Origin: Henriciella sp.
GTDB taxonomy: Bacteria > Pseudomonadota > Alphaproteobacteria > Caulobacterales > Hyphomonadaceae
Length of the DNA: 64,000 nt
Direction of reading: 5' to 3'
Assembly: GCF_029936995.1 (NCBI RefSeq)
Contig: NZ_JAPYRE010000005.1
Span: 124,001 to 188,000, forward strand
Position 1 is the first letter of the stretch. Every line of letters starts with the position of its first letter. The notes beneath the pieces are model-generated. The model ran no database searches, was not told the origin of the DNA, and saw only the letters and a list, made by a program, of their open reading frames with translations. Position numbers and translations under genes: made by a program. Of the stretch, positions 17,215-25,456 are shown piece after piece.

Positions 17215-18162
17215 CTAGCCGTCGCGCCTGATGGCGGGCGTGGCGATGCCAAGCGCGGCGCTGCGGCGTAGCTTCTCGCGGCAGAAACGGTAAAGCTCGG
17301 CCGGGCGCCCACCGGTCCGGTCCATCATCTCGCCTGTCCCCTCGACAAGCCCTGTCCGGTCCAATGCGCGGCGGAAGTTCTGTTTGTGAAGCCGCTGTCC
17401 CAGTATGCCTTCGCAGGCCGATTGCAGGGCTGAGAGTGTAAACCGTTCCGGCATCAATTCGAAGATGACCGGGCGATAGCGGATTTTCCCGCGCAGGCGG
17501 CCCATCGCGGTGGCGAGGATGCGGCGGTGGTCGGAGGCCATTGGCTCACCCAGCCTGACATCCGGCAGGGGCAGTCCGGCATCGCGTGCACATTCTGTGA
17601 CGAGCCCGGCCTCATAGAGAAGTTCGTAACGTTCAAGAACGCGGCTGTCGGCCCATTCCTGGCCGTCCAGGCCAAAGGCCAGGTTGACGCGTGACTGGCG
17701 GGTCTCGTGTCCGGCGGCCCACGTCTGCAGGCGCGGGACGATGGTATCGTCGATAATGGCCGGGCGTCCGCCACGATGGTCTTCCCACGGAAAATGCGCA
17801 TACCAGCCCCGCCAGCTCGCCTTGAGGCGTTCCGGCAGGCGGGTCTGGTCAGGTGTCAGCCCGATATAGCCGACAGAGACGACACGCGCATTGGCCGGGG
17901 CATCGGCCAGTGTGGCCTCCGGTGTCTCTCGGTCCCGGTCCCCGAAGGTGTAAAGTTGTTCGACATAGCCAAGGTCAAAGCCCGTCTGTTCGCGCACCCA
18001 GCCATGCAGGGCAAGTTCGAAAGTCCGGTGCCGGCCCGGGTCGAATGTCCCGAAGGGCAGGGCCGACAGCCCTTTGTCACGGCGGATGACGAGGACGCAC
18101 GGCTTCTCGCCATCCATGGCAACGATCACGACAGACAGGCCAATGATGAGGGCTGTCGTCAC
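17215..18162 (-). CDS. Nudix-fold plus winged-helix regulator, NadQ/NrtR type
   Basis: The N-terminal two thirds have a Nudix fold (CVLVIRRDKGLSALPFGTFD, then GRHRTFELALHGWVREQTGFDL). The catalytic Nudix box is degraded: the REUXEE glutamates are not present. The C-terminal about 90 residues form a winged helix (FTLSALQSACEGILGQRLHK, FRRALDRTGLV, GGRPAELYRF). This is the layout of NrtR and the alphaproteobacterial NadQ regulators that repress NAD-biosynthesis genes in response to ADP-ribose or related ligands. It overlaps the upstream HD hydrolase gene by four bases (ATGA), so the two are translationally coupled. Targets are not in the window. Confidence 0.7.
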   Translation of the reverse strand: MTTALIIGLSVVIVAMDGEKPCVLVIRRDKGLSALPFGTFDPGRHRTFELALHGWVREQTGFDLGYVEQLYTFGDRDRETPEATLADAPANARVVSVGYIGLTPDQTRLPERLKASWRGWYAHFPWEDHRGGRPAIIDDTIVPRLQTWAAGHETRQSRVNLAFGLDGQEWADSRVLERYELLYEAGLVTECARDAGLPLPDVRLGEPMASDHRRILATAMGRLRGKIRYRPVIFELMPERFTLSALQSACEGILGQRLHKQNFRRALDRTGLVEGTGEMMDRTGGRPAELYRFCREKLRRSAALGIATPAIRRDG

Positions 18163-18785
18163 CGGCGGCCCTCCATCTCTGCAAGCAGGGTTTCATGACG
18201 GGTCATGAAGGATTTCTGCGCGGTGATCGGGGCTTCCGGACTGAGCTTGAGCTCGATTGTGCGTGGCGGTGAACCGAAGAAACGGTCTGCCTCGGTTTCG
18301 CTGAATCCGGCAAGCTGCGTGGCTTCATACCAGGCGCAGACATGATCGGCGCGCTTTATCAGGCGCTTCAGGCTTGCAGGCATACGGGCAGGCAGGCCGA
18401 ACCGGATATGGATCGACTCAGTTAGTCTGTTCTCGATATCCTTGTAGCTGTCACCGAGCACCGCCTTGAAGGGCGAGATCATGTCTCCGATCACGTATTC
18501 GGCGGCGTCATGATGCAGCGCCATAAGGCGTTCTGAGGGTTTCAGGCCCGGCTCGAGCACGGCGCAGACCGATTCCACGACCACACTGTGCTGGGCGACC
18601 GAAAAGGCATGGTTGCCGAGGGTCTGCCCGTTCCAGCGGGCGACCCGGGCGAGGCCATGGGCAATATCGTCCACTTCGATATCGACCGGGGATGGGTCCA
18701 GGAGGTCGAGACGCCGCCCGGAGAGCATGCGTTGCCAGACACGTGCAGGCGCTTTTTTCGATACGGGGGAGGGGCGTGAACTCAT
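18159..18785 (-). CDS. HD-domain phosphohydrolase (YfbR-like)
   Basis: A 208-residue HD-domain protein. The metal-binding residues appear as SVAQHSVVVE (His), MALHHDAAEYVIGDM (the HD pair, about 93-97) and a later IKRADHVCAWYEA Asp. This matches YfbR/5'-deoxynucleotidase-type and related HD hydrolases acting on nucleotides. It is coupled through an ATGA overlap to the downstream NadQ/NrtR-like regulator, so it may act on NAD- or nucleotide-related compounds; that link is inference. The start is ATG 18783-18785. Confidence 0.82.
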   Translation of the reverse strand: MSSRPSPVSKKAPARVWQRMLSGRRLDLLDPSPVDIEVDDIAHGLARVARWNGQTLGNHAFSVAQHSVVVESVCAVLEPGLKPSERLMALHHDAAEYVIGDMISPFKAVLGDSYKDIENRLTESIHIRFGLPARMPASLKRLIKRADHVCAWYEATQLAGFSETEADRFFGSPPRTIELKLSPEAPITAQKSFMTRHETLLAEMEGRR

Positions 18786-18940
18786 GGGCCCTGTTTAGCT
18801 CATTGGGGAGCGGGGTAAAGAAAAGGGCGCATTTCAGTTACGAATCGGGCTGTATTGGCCTGCATCTTGCGAAGGTGTCGTTAAGGGTCTCAGGCGATAA
18901 CAGATCCTGCCAGACGATAATAAAACCGAGGCGTGATGAT

Positions 18941-19090
18941 ATGGTGGATATGGTGATGAATGCGGCAGGTAATCCTGCAACAGCATGGTGGGTTCTGGCC
19001 GGGGCGGCCGTGATCGTAGTGATCGAGGCCGCCCATTCCAGCCGGCGGGTCCTATGGGGCGACATCGGTGAAGACGAAGACTGGGCCTAG
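18941..19090 (+). CDS. putative small membrane protein (49 aa)
   Basis: ATG 18941 is preceded by GAGG (18929-18932) at a workable distance. The short protein has one membrane helix (AWWVLAGAAVIVVIEAAH, about residues 15-32) followed by SSRR and an acidic end. Its stop TAG (19088-19090) interlocks with the stop of the convergent pirin gene. No homologue is known to me; it could be a chance frame. Confidence 0.4.
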   Translation: MVDMVMNAAGNPATAWWVLAGAAVIVVIEAAHSSRRVLWGDIGEDEDWA

Positions 19091-19965
19091 GTTTTCGAGG
19101 CCTCTACAGAGTCCGGCGCGCGATTGAATTTGCCCTCCTGATAATCCGAGATTGCATCCCGGATTTCAGCTTCGGTGTTCATGACAAAAGGCCCGCGCGC
19201 CACAATCGGCTCATTGGTCGGTTCTGCGTGACCATACAGGACGAAGCTGTCCTCCTTCGAAACAATCTCGATTGAATCGCCGTCTGGTGAGAAGTCAGCC
19301 AGCTTGTGGGCCTCAACCCGCTGTCCGCCGGTCTCGATGCTGCCACGCACGACATAGAAGAAGACGTTACGTTCTTCGGGTGCGGGCAGGGTGATAGTTG
19401 TTCCCGCTGGCAGCGACACCATCGACATGAAAACGCCTGTCAGGGACTCTACCGGCCCTGGCCTGTCTTCATAGGTGCCTGAAACGAGATGAAGGACCGC
19501 CCCTTCGTTCGTAGTGATAGCCGGGATCGCCTCAGCCTGAACACCGGTATAGCGTGGCTCGGTCAGTTTCAGTTTTGCAGGCAAGTTCACCCAGAGCTGA
19601 AGGATTTCCAGATTCCCGCCTTCACGCTTGAATTCGTCCGGCGACAGCTCGGCATGTATGAGCCCTGAGCCAGCTGTCATCCACTGCACGCCGCCCGCAT
19701 GGATGATGCTCTCATGCCCGCCTGTATCCATATGGGCGAGACTGCCTTCGAGGATGAAGGTCACAGTCTCGAAACCCCGATGCGGGTGCGGCCCGAAGGG
19801 CAGACCATTATTGCCGCGCGTATAGGTCTGCGGGCCGTGATGATTGAGAAACAGGAACGGGTCGACTTGATCGACGCCCGGCCCGGGCAGAGGTCGGCGC
19901 GTAATAAGGTCGCCTATGTCATCGCGGTGGGCGGGATATGTGGCTTTGAGCTGTCTCTGGGTCAT
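19087..19965 (-). CDS. pirin family protein
   Basis: Bicupin of 292 residues. The N-terminal cupin carries metal-binding histidines in FGPHPHRGFETVTFILEG (His about 60, 62) and GLIHAELSP. The C-terminal cupin is present but degenerate. Bacterial pirins act as quercetinase-like dioxygenases or redox-sensing accessory proteins, and the precise role here is open. The ATG start lies 18 bases downstream of the stop of the FabH-like gene on the same strand, so the two may be an operon. Confidence 0.9.
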   Translation of the reverse strand: MTQRQLKATYPAHRDDIGDLITRRPLPGPGVDQVDPFLFLNHHGPQTYTRGNNGLPFGPHPHRGFETVTFILEGSLAHMDTGGHESIIHAGGVQWMTAGSGLIHAELSPDEFKREGGNLEILQLWVNLPAKLKLTEPRYTGVQAEAIPAITTNEGAVLHLVSGTYEDRPGPVESLTGVFMSMVSLPAGTTITLPAPEERNVFFYVVRGSIETGGQRVEAHKLADFSPDGDSIEIVSKEDSFVLYGHAEPTNEPIVARGPFVMNTEAEIRDAISDYQEGKFNRAPDSVEASKT

Positions 19966-19983
19966 ACGCCTTAAACAGACAGG

Positions 19984-21102
19984 TTAGCCCGCGCGTTCCA
20001 CGAACACCGTGCCGGCTGAATAGCCCGCGCCGAAAGAGCAGATCAGCCCGGTGTCGCCGGGCTGGAAGTCTTCGGAATGCTTGTGGAAGGCGATGATCGA
20101 GCCGGCAGACGAGGTGTTGGCGTACTCGTCCAGCACGGTCGGGCTTTCATTCTCGCTCGCCTCATGGCCAAGCACGCGCGATGAGATCAGCCGGTTCATG
20201 TTGGCATTGGCCTGATGCAGCCAGAGACGGCGCATCTGTTCAGGTTTGAGCTTCAGCCGCTCCATTTCTGACAGGATCATCTCCGAAACCATCGGCACGA
20301 CTTCCTTGAACACCTTGCGGCCTTCCTGGACGAACAGCTTGTCATGTGTGCCGATACCGGACGGATCGGCCCGGTTCAGGAAGCCGAAATTGTTGCGGAT
20401 ATTGCTGGAGAACCTGGTCTTCAGCTGGGTGCCGAGGATTTTCCAGTGATCGTCTGGCGCGATGTCTTCAGCCTCCACAAGCACGGCCGTGGCAACATCA
20501 CCGAAGATGAAATGGCTGTCGCGGTCAGTCCAGTTGAGGTGGCCGGACGTGATTTCCGGGTTCACCATGAGGACCGATTTCGCGTTGCCCGCACGGATAT
20601 AGTCGGCCGCTGTCTGAATGCCGAACGTGGCAGATGAGCAGGCGACGTTCATGTCGAAGGCAAACCCGTCAATGCCAAGCGCTTCCTGGACCTCGATGGC
20701 CATGGCCGGATAGGCGCGCTGCATGTTGGAAGCCGCACAGATGACCGCATCGACGTCTTTTGCGTCGCGGCCAGCGCGCTCAAGCGCTTGATTGGCCGCC
20801 AGAACAGCGATTTCAGCCAGTATGGAAAGCTCTTCGTTCGGGCGTTCCGGAATTTTCGGGCGCATATAGTCCGGGTCGACCACGCCGGTCTTCTCGACGA
20901 CATAGCGCGACTTGATGCCCGAGGCTTTCTCGATGAAATCGACAGAAGAATGCGTTTTCGCTTCCAGCGTGCCGGCCTCGATTTCAGCCTTGTTCTCGCT
21001 GTTCCACTTGTCGGCCCAGGCGTTGAAGCTCTCGACGAGTTCGGCATTCGTAACGGAATGTGGCGGGGTCCATAGACCTGTCGCGGAAATGACGGGGTTC
21101 AT
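19984..21102 (-). CDS. beta-ketoacyl-ACP synthase III family (FabH-like)
   Basis: A 372-residue thiolase-fold condensing enzyme with the FabH triad: Cys155 in NVACSSATFG, His296 in LWLHQANANMN and Asn329 in YANTSSAGS. It is about 50 residues longer than housekeeping FabH (about 320). The extra N-terminal stretch after SVTNAELVESFNAW matches the longer subgroup typified by Pseudomonas PA3286, which condenses medium-chain acyl-CoA with malonyl-ACP. No other fatty-acid synthesis gene adjoins it, and plsX-fabH context is missing, so this is probably a secondary synthase rather than the essential FabH. Pirin is immediately downstream. Confidence 0.85.
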   Translation of the reverse strand: MNPVISATGLWTPPHSVTNAELVESFNAWADKWNSENKAEIEAGTLEAKTHSSVDFIEKASGIKSRYVVEKTGVVDPDYMRPKIPERPNEELSILAEIAVLAANQALERAGRDAKDVDAVICAASNMQRAYPAMAIEVQEALGIDGFAFDMNVACSSATFGIQTAADYIRAGNAKSVLMVNPEITSGHLNWTDRDSHFIFGDVATAVLVEAEDIAPDDHWKILGTQLKTRFSSNIRNNFGFLNRADPSGIGTHDKLFVQEGRKVFKEVVPMVSEMILSEMERLKLKPEQMRRLWLHQANANMNRLISSRVLGHEASENESPTVLDEYANTSSAGSIIAFHKHSEDFQPGDTGLICSFGAGYSAGTVFVERAG

Positions 21103-21224
21103 GTGTCGTGCCCTCCCAAGCGTCTGACCTGTAGTCCCTGACGAGATTCGGTGTCTGGCGGGGAAATTAGACCCGTGTGGGCAGGGCGTCGAGCCTCGGG
21201 CTGCTCTACGGGGCCAATGGCCTC

Positions 21225-21434
21225 TCAGTCCTCTTCGCGGTCATCTTTCTCGCGGCGCTTTTCCTCGCGCCAGTCGGCTTCGGCCTGGCGGGCGCGTTCA
21301 TAGCAGTCGAGCCGGTCTTTCGAGTCGACGATGTCGTCACATGCCGCGCTGTTGTCGACATAGGGGCGCTGCCAGCTCTCGCAGCCACCGAGCATGAAAA
21401 GGCCGGCGATAGCCATACCAGTTACTGTCTTCAT
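21225..21434 (-). CDS. small predicted lipoprotein coupled to tag
   Basis: A 69-residue product whose start MKTVTGMAIAGLFMLGGCES is a lipoprotein signal (LGGC). The remainder (CDDIVDSKDRLDCYERARQA and an acidic/basic tail of E, R, K and D) is short and soluble, with two further cysteines. Its ATG overlaps the tag stop codon (ATGA), so translation depends on tag. DSKDRLDCYE resembles the DxxxRLxCYD pattern found in small type VI/secretion-associated envelope proteins, but no such system is here. Confidence 0.6.
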   Translation of the reverse strand: MKTVTGMAIAGLFMLGGCESWQRPYVDNSAACDDIVDSKDRLDCYERARQAEADWREEKRREKDDREED

Positions 21435-22033
21435 GCGTGCTTCTCCTGGACTTCCTTGTGGCGCGGGCAGCGCGTTTCATGATCGTTGACCATGCCGACC
21501 GCCTGCATGAAGGCGTAGACGATGACCGGGCCGCAGAACTTGAAGCCCTTCTGTTTGAGCGCTTTCGAAACGTCTTCCGAAAGTGGCGTCTTGGCCGGGA
21601 CTTCGCTGACATCGCGTAGCTGGTTCACGATCGGCCTGCCGCCCGTAAAGGCCCAGAGCCATTCGGAGAAGTCATCGCCATTTTCCTGCATGGCAAGATA
21701 GGCGCGGGCATTGCCGATCATGGCCTGTATCTTTTTCGGGCTGCGGATAATACCCGGATTTTGCAGTGCTTTTTCGATGCGCTCCTGATCCCAGCGGGCA
21801 ATGCGCTCTGGCACGAAACCTTCGAATTCTTCCCGCATGTTCTCGCGTTTGCGCAGGATGGTGATCCAGGACAAGCCCGCCTGCATTCCGTCGAGCTGAA
21901 GCTTTTCCCAGAGTGCGCGGGGGTCGTATTCCGGCACGCCCCATTCCTCGTCATGATAGGCGCGGTAAAGCGCGTCATCTGCCGGTGCCCAGCGGCAGGG
22001 CAGGGAGGTGTCAGGCGAGAGGTTCAGTCCCAT
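21431..22033 (-). CDS. tag: DNA-3-methyladenine glycosylase I
   Basis: Removes 3-methyladenine from alkylated DNA. Residues 14-30 (RWAPADDALYRAYHDEEWGV), LQLDGMQAGLSWITILRKRE and the C-terminal GMVNDHETRCPRH include the zinc-binding Cys/His residues and the catalytic Glu of the Tag family. The 200-residue length is right from ATG 22031-22033; a longer upstream frame reads into the divergent promoter region. It is divergent from a DUF488 gene (62-base gap) and coupled downstream to a small lipoprotein. Confidence 0.95.
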   Translation of the reverse strand: MGLNLSPDTSLPCRWAPADDALYRAYHDEEWGVPEYDPRALWEKLQLDGMQAGLSWITILRKRENMREEFEGFVPERIARWDQERIEKALQNPGIIRSPKKIQAMIGNARAYLAMQENGDDFSEWLWAFTGGRPIVNQLRDVSEVPAKTPLSEDVSKALKQKGFKFCGPVIVYAFMQAVGMVNDHETRCPRHKEVQEKHA

Positions 22034-22095
22034 ATGGATTGAATGGCAGGCTGCGGCAGGCTTGCCAAGACAGTAAGACGTGAAAGGCAGGCGAG

Positions 22096-22452
22096 ATGAG
22101 CGATATTCGTGTAAAGCGGGCCTATGAGAGTGCGGATAAATCCGATGGGGCACGTTACCTGGTAGACCGGCTCTGGCCACGCGGGGTTTCTAAGGAAAAA
22201 GCTGACCTGACGGACTGGCTGAAAAGCGTCGCGCCGAGTGACGAGTTGCGCCAGCGTTATCATGAGGGCGCGCTGAATTGGCCCAATTTCGTCAAGGCTT
22301 ATGAAGCCGAGCTTGGCAAGGATGAAGCCGCAGAAGGCGTGCAGACGCTAAAGGAAGCAGCGAGCAAGGGCCGGATCACGCTGGTTTTTGCGAGCAAGCA
22401 GACAGAACAGAATAACGCAACCGCGCTGCGGGATTATCTGCTGAAGGGCTAG
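22096..22452 (+). CDS. DUF488 family protein (YeaO-like)
   Basis: A 118-residue protein starting MSDIRVKRAYESADKSDGAR and containing LVDRLWPRGVSKEKADLTDW, WLKSVAPSDELRQRYH and a late TLVFASKQTEQNNA. These are the conserved blocks of DUF488 proteins of the YeaO branch. No biochemical role is established for the family. The stop codon overlaps that of the convergent ygfZ gene by four bases. Confidence 0.9.
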   Translation: MSDIRVKRAYESADKSDGARYLVDRLWPRGVSKEKADLTDWLKSVAPSDELRQRYHEGALNWPNFVKAYEAELGKDEAAEGVQTLKEAASKGRITLVFASKQTEQNNATALRDYLLKG

Positions 22453-23267
22453 TCGGCCCCGGACGGTGCGAGCGCTGCGGCCATTTCATCCTTCAGCCAG
22501 CCGGTCTCGACAAGCTGGACAGGGCTGTCTCCCGCCAACAGGCTTTCCCCGTCTTCCAGCGCCTTGGCGAGACGGTCGACGCGCAGACGCGCAAGGGCAT
22601 GGGTCGGGCTGGCGCTGGTGATGCTGCCGAGCGTGCCGCCCGCTGTAACATCCTGTCCGGCCTCGAGATTTTCACCTTCCAGAACGACGGTACGCTTGCG
22701 CAGTTTGCCCCGCCTGTGCATGCGTGAAACAACTTCCTGGCCTACGAAGCAGCCTTTTTTCAGGTCGACGCCGTTCATCCGGTCCATGTTGATTTCCCAC
22801 GGAAAGACTTCCGCCCCGGTGAAATCGAAACCCCATTCGCTAACGCCTGCGGGGATGCGGATCGCGTCCCAGTCTTCCTGGTTTAATTCAGGCGCGTCAC
22901 CGAGTGCGACGATGGCGCGCTTTGGAAGATCGGGTGAGCGCGGATCGGCTGTGCCGTCATCTGTAATGGCCACGGCCTGTTTACCATCGACATCGATCTC
23001 GACCTTGGCGCGCAGGCGGAACATCTTGAGCCGCTTGGAAAGGTCGCCGACCGCATGTGTGGCGGTGTCCAGGAGGGCGCCGTTTTCGGTGCGGTGCGCG
23101 ATATAGTCCGCGATGACCTTGCCCTGCGGAGTGAGAAGCGCGCCGTAGCGGGCTTCACCCACCTCCCAGTCATGGGTGTTGCTGGTCACCAGGCGCTCGA
23201 GCATGGCGAGCGTGTCCGGGCCGTCGAGGACGAGGATGGAGCGGTTGGGGAGGATCGAGGTTTCCAT
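22449..23267 (-). CDS. ygfZ: tRNA-modifying/Fe-S assembly folate-binding protein YgfZ
   Basis: A GcvT-like, folate-dependent accessory protein that helps assemble or repair certain Fe-S enzymes. The diagnostic motif GCFVGQEVVSRMHRRG (about 172-187) is intact and carries the essential cysteine. The protein has 272 residues from ATG 23265-23267; a GTG twelve codons upstream is also in frame. It overlaps the convergent DUF488 stop codon. In many alphaproteobacteria ygfZ lies near pyrC, and here a dihydroorotase is divergent about 0.7 kb away. Confidence 0.9.
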   Translation of the reverse strand: METSILPNRSILVLDGPDTLAMLERLVTSNTHDWEVGEARYGALLTPQGKVIADYIAHRTENGALLDTATHAVGDLSKRLKMFRLRAKVEIDVDGKQAVAITDDGTADPRSPDLPKRAIVALGDAPELNQEDWDAIRIPAGVSEWGFDFTGAEVFPWEINMDRMNGVDLKKGCFVGQEVVSRMHRRGKLRKRTVVLEGENLEAGQDVTAGGTLGSITSASPTHALARLRVDRLAKALEDGESLLAGDSPVQLVETGWLKDEMAAALAPSGAD

Positions 23268-23484
23268 GGGAAGGGATTTAATATCTCCACCCGGATGCAC
23301 CACCCCCGGTCCATGAAATAAACGGCCTTTTGATGGTGTGACAGCGGTGTAGCGGTGGTGTGAGGACGGTCCGGAATCGCGTGGTTCTGGCCCGGCCTTG
23401 CCATACGGGCCATGTCAGAAAAGGATGAAGTCAGGCGCGGGCGATGATTCGGACCGCCCAAGTCCGGTGCAGGAGGGGTTGACC

Positions 23485-23934
23485 TTGAGAGCTTTCGTGA
23501 TCCCGGCCGTTCTTGGCCTCGCTTTCATCTCAAGTGGCTGTCAGAGCCAGAAGTCACGCAGCGCCTGTGAGCAGGATGTCGAACGCCTGAAGGGCGCGAT
23601 CGACAGGACGGCAGGTTATCTCGAAGAGGTGAGGCCTGAGCTGAAAGCCGGATTTCTGGCGCTCGATGATTGCGATGTGCGCTTCCGGGCCTGCGAGCCG
23701 GCGCTGTGGCTTGAGCGCGCCGAGGCGATGCGGCTGGAATATCTCGATGTGCGTGCCCGGTTTGCCCGCGCTGTTGATGTCTACCACCCTGACGCCTGTG
23801 TGGCGTATATGCGTGGCTACAGCCGCAACGCACCGCAGCCGCGTACTTATAATGGCTTTTACTATTCGCTCGAAGAGACCGGCGACCAGATCGACGAACT
23901 GATCGAGCGCTTCAACAAGCGGGTGCGGACTTAA
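23485..23934 (+). CDS. predicted lipoprotein with TTG start
   Basis: A TTG at 23485 lies eight bases downstream of a perfect AGGAGG (23471-23476). Translation from it gives a clean lipoprotein signal (RAFVIPAVLGLAFISSGCQ, lipobox SSGC). The mature part (about 130 residues) is helical with four cysteines (ACEQ, CDVRFRAC, DACV) and ends in IDELIERFNKRVRT. Upstream ATG codons in frame give no signal peptide, so the TTG is preferred. No family is recognised. Confidence 0.7.
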   Translation: MRAFVIPAVLGLAFISSGCQSQKSRSACEQDVERLKGAIDRTAGYLEEVRPELKAGFLALDDCDVRFRACEPALWLERAEAMRLEYLDVRARFARAVDVYHPDACVAYMRGYSRNAPQPRTYNGFYYSLEETGDQIDELIERFNKRVRT

Positions 23935-23954
23935 GGTCTCAATTGATGCTTTGA

Positions 23955-23975
23955 ATGTCACCCTATTGGTGACAT
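23955..23975. promoter_or_regulatory. perfect palindrome upstream of dihydroorotase gene, candidate operator
   Basis: ATGTCACC (23955-23962) and GGTGACAT (23968-23975) are exact inverted repeats around CTATT. It lies 28 bases before the dihydroorotase ATG and 20 bases past the preceding lipoprotein stop. No T run follows, so a dimeric repressor or activator site is more likely than a terminator. Confidence 0.5.
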
Positions 23976-24003
23976 CGCGGCTTCAGAAGCGCATAACAGG
24001 GTC

Positions 24004-25347
24004 ATGAGCGAGACGTATGACCTGATCCTGAAAAACGGCACCGTGGTGTCGCCCGGTGGCGAAGAGCAAGTGGACGTCGCGGTGCGCGGCGGCAAGATCG
24101 TCGCCATCGGCAAGTTCGACGCAGCCAGCGCGGGCGAGACCTATGACGCGACCGGCCTGCACGTCCTGCCCGGCGTGATCGACAGCCAGGTCCACTTCCG
24201 TGAGCCGGGGCTGGAATACAAGGCTGACCTCGAGACCGAGGCGCGCTCTGCTGCGCTCGGCGGTGTGACAGCCGTTTTCGAGATGCCGAACACCAACCCG
24301 TCGACGACGACACCGGACATGATGCGCGACAAGCTCGCCCGTGCGAAGGGCCGTATGGATGTCGACCATGCCTTCTATGCCGGGGCGACGCACGAGAACA
24401 CGCACCTTCTTGGCGAGATGGAGCAGATGCAGGGGTGCTGCGGGGTGAAGGTCTTCATGGGGGCCTCGACTGGTGACCTGCTGGTCAAGGATGATGAAGG
24501 TGTCGAGGCGGTGCTGCGCGCAATCAAGCGCCGGGCGGCCTTCCACTCCGAAGACGAGTACCGCCTGGAGGAGCGCCGCCATCTGGCCCGCGAAGGCGAC
24601 TGGCACAGCCATATCGAGGTGCGCGACGTGGAAGCGGCTGTTTCCTCGACAAAACGCCTGCTCAGGCTCGCGCGCAAGACCGGCAAGCGGATTCACGTGC
24701 TGCATATCTCGACGGCGGAAGAGATGGACATACTGCGTGACGCGAAGGATGTCGCCTCTGTCGAAGTGCTGCCGAACCATCTGACGCTGGCCGCGCCGGA
24801 TTGCTATGATCGGCTGAAGGGCTTTGCCCAGCAGAACCCGCCGGTGCGTGAGCAGCGCCATCAGGACGCGCTCTGGCGTGCGCTCAATGCCGGGATCGTC
24901 GATGTCGTGGCGACAGATCACGCCCCGCACACCCGCGAGGAGAAGCTCAGGCCCTATCCGGCCTCGCCGTCGGGGATGCCCGGTGTGCAGACCTTCGTGC
25001 CGGTGATGCTGACGCATGTGAACAATGGCAAGCTCTCCCTGCGCCGCTTTGTCGAGCTGACGAGTGCCGGGCCGCAGCGCGTCTTCGGCATCGCCACCAA
25101 AGGGCGGATTGCGGAAGGCTATGATGCCGATTTCACGGTCGTGGACCTGAAGCGCAAGGAAACGATCACGAAGGAATGGTCGAAGGCCAAGTGCGGCTGG
25201 ACGCCCTATGATGGCTTCGAGGCGCAGGGCTGGCCAGTGGCCACCATTGTGCGTGGCAATTTCGTCATGCGCGACGGCGAGATCACCCAGAAGGGCGGCG
25301 GCAGGCCGGTCGCCTTCAACGAGACGCTGGAGCCGGCCGGGGTTTAG
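24004..25347 (+). CDS. pyrC: dihydroorotase, amidohydrolase superfamily
   Basis: Cyclises carbamoyl-aspartate to dihydroorotate in pyrimidine synthesis. The 447-residue protein has the class I layout: an N-terminal beta-sandwich, then GVIDSQVHFREPGLEYK, EMPNTNPSTTT (substrate binding), the lysine motif GVKVFMGAS, metal histidines at HSEDE and HVLHIST, and the catalytic Asp in VVATDHAPHTREEK. The usual first metal histidine (DxHVHxREPG) is Gln62 here; I recall this Q-variant as common in a branch of alphaproteobacterial dihydroorotases. No pyrB neighbour is present. A perfect palindrome lies in front of the start. Confidence 0.85.
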   Translation: MSETYDLILKNGTVVSPGGEEQVDVAVRGGKIVAIGKFDAASAGETYDATGLHVLPGVIDSQVHFREPGLEYKADLETEARSAALGGVTAVFEMPNTNPSTTTPDMMRDKLARAKGRMDVDHAFYAGATHENTHLLGEMEQMQGCCGVKVFMGASTGDLLVKDDEGVEAVLRAIKRRAAFHSEDEYRLEERRHLAREGDWHSHIEVRDVEAAVSSTKRLLRLARKTGKRIHVLHISTAEEMDILRDAKDVASVEVLPNHLTLAAPDCYDRLKGFAQQNPPVREQRHQDALWRALNAGIVDVVATDHAPHTREEKLRPYPASPSGMPGVQTFVPVMLTHVNNGKLSLRRFVELTSAGPQRVFGIATKGRIAEGYDADFTVVDLKRKETITKEWSKAKCGWTPYDGFEAQGWPVATIVRGNFVMRDGEITQKGGGRPVAFNETLEPAGV

Positions 25348-25456
25348 GCGTTCTCGATATTTAGGGTGTCGCTTTCCGATTTTCCCGTTAACATCCCTGC
25401 CTTGGTAACTTCGAGCCCTTCGAATTGGGCGGGTTGCCTGAATGGGTGGGACGATT

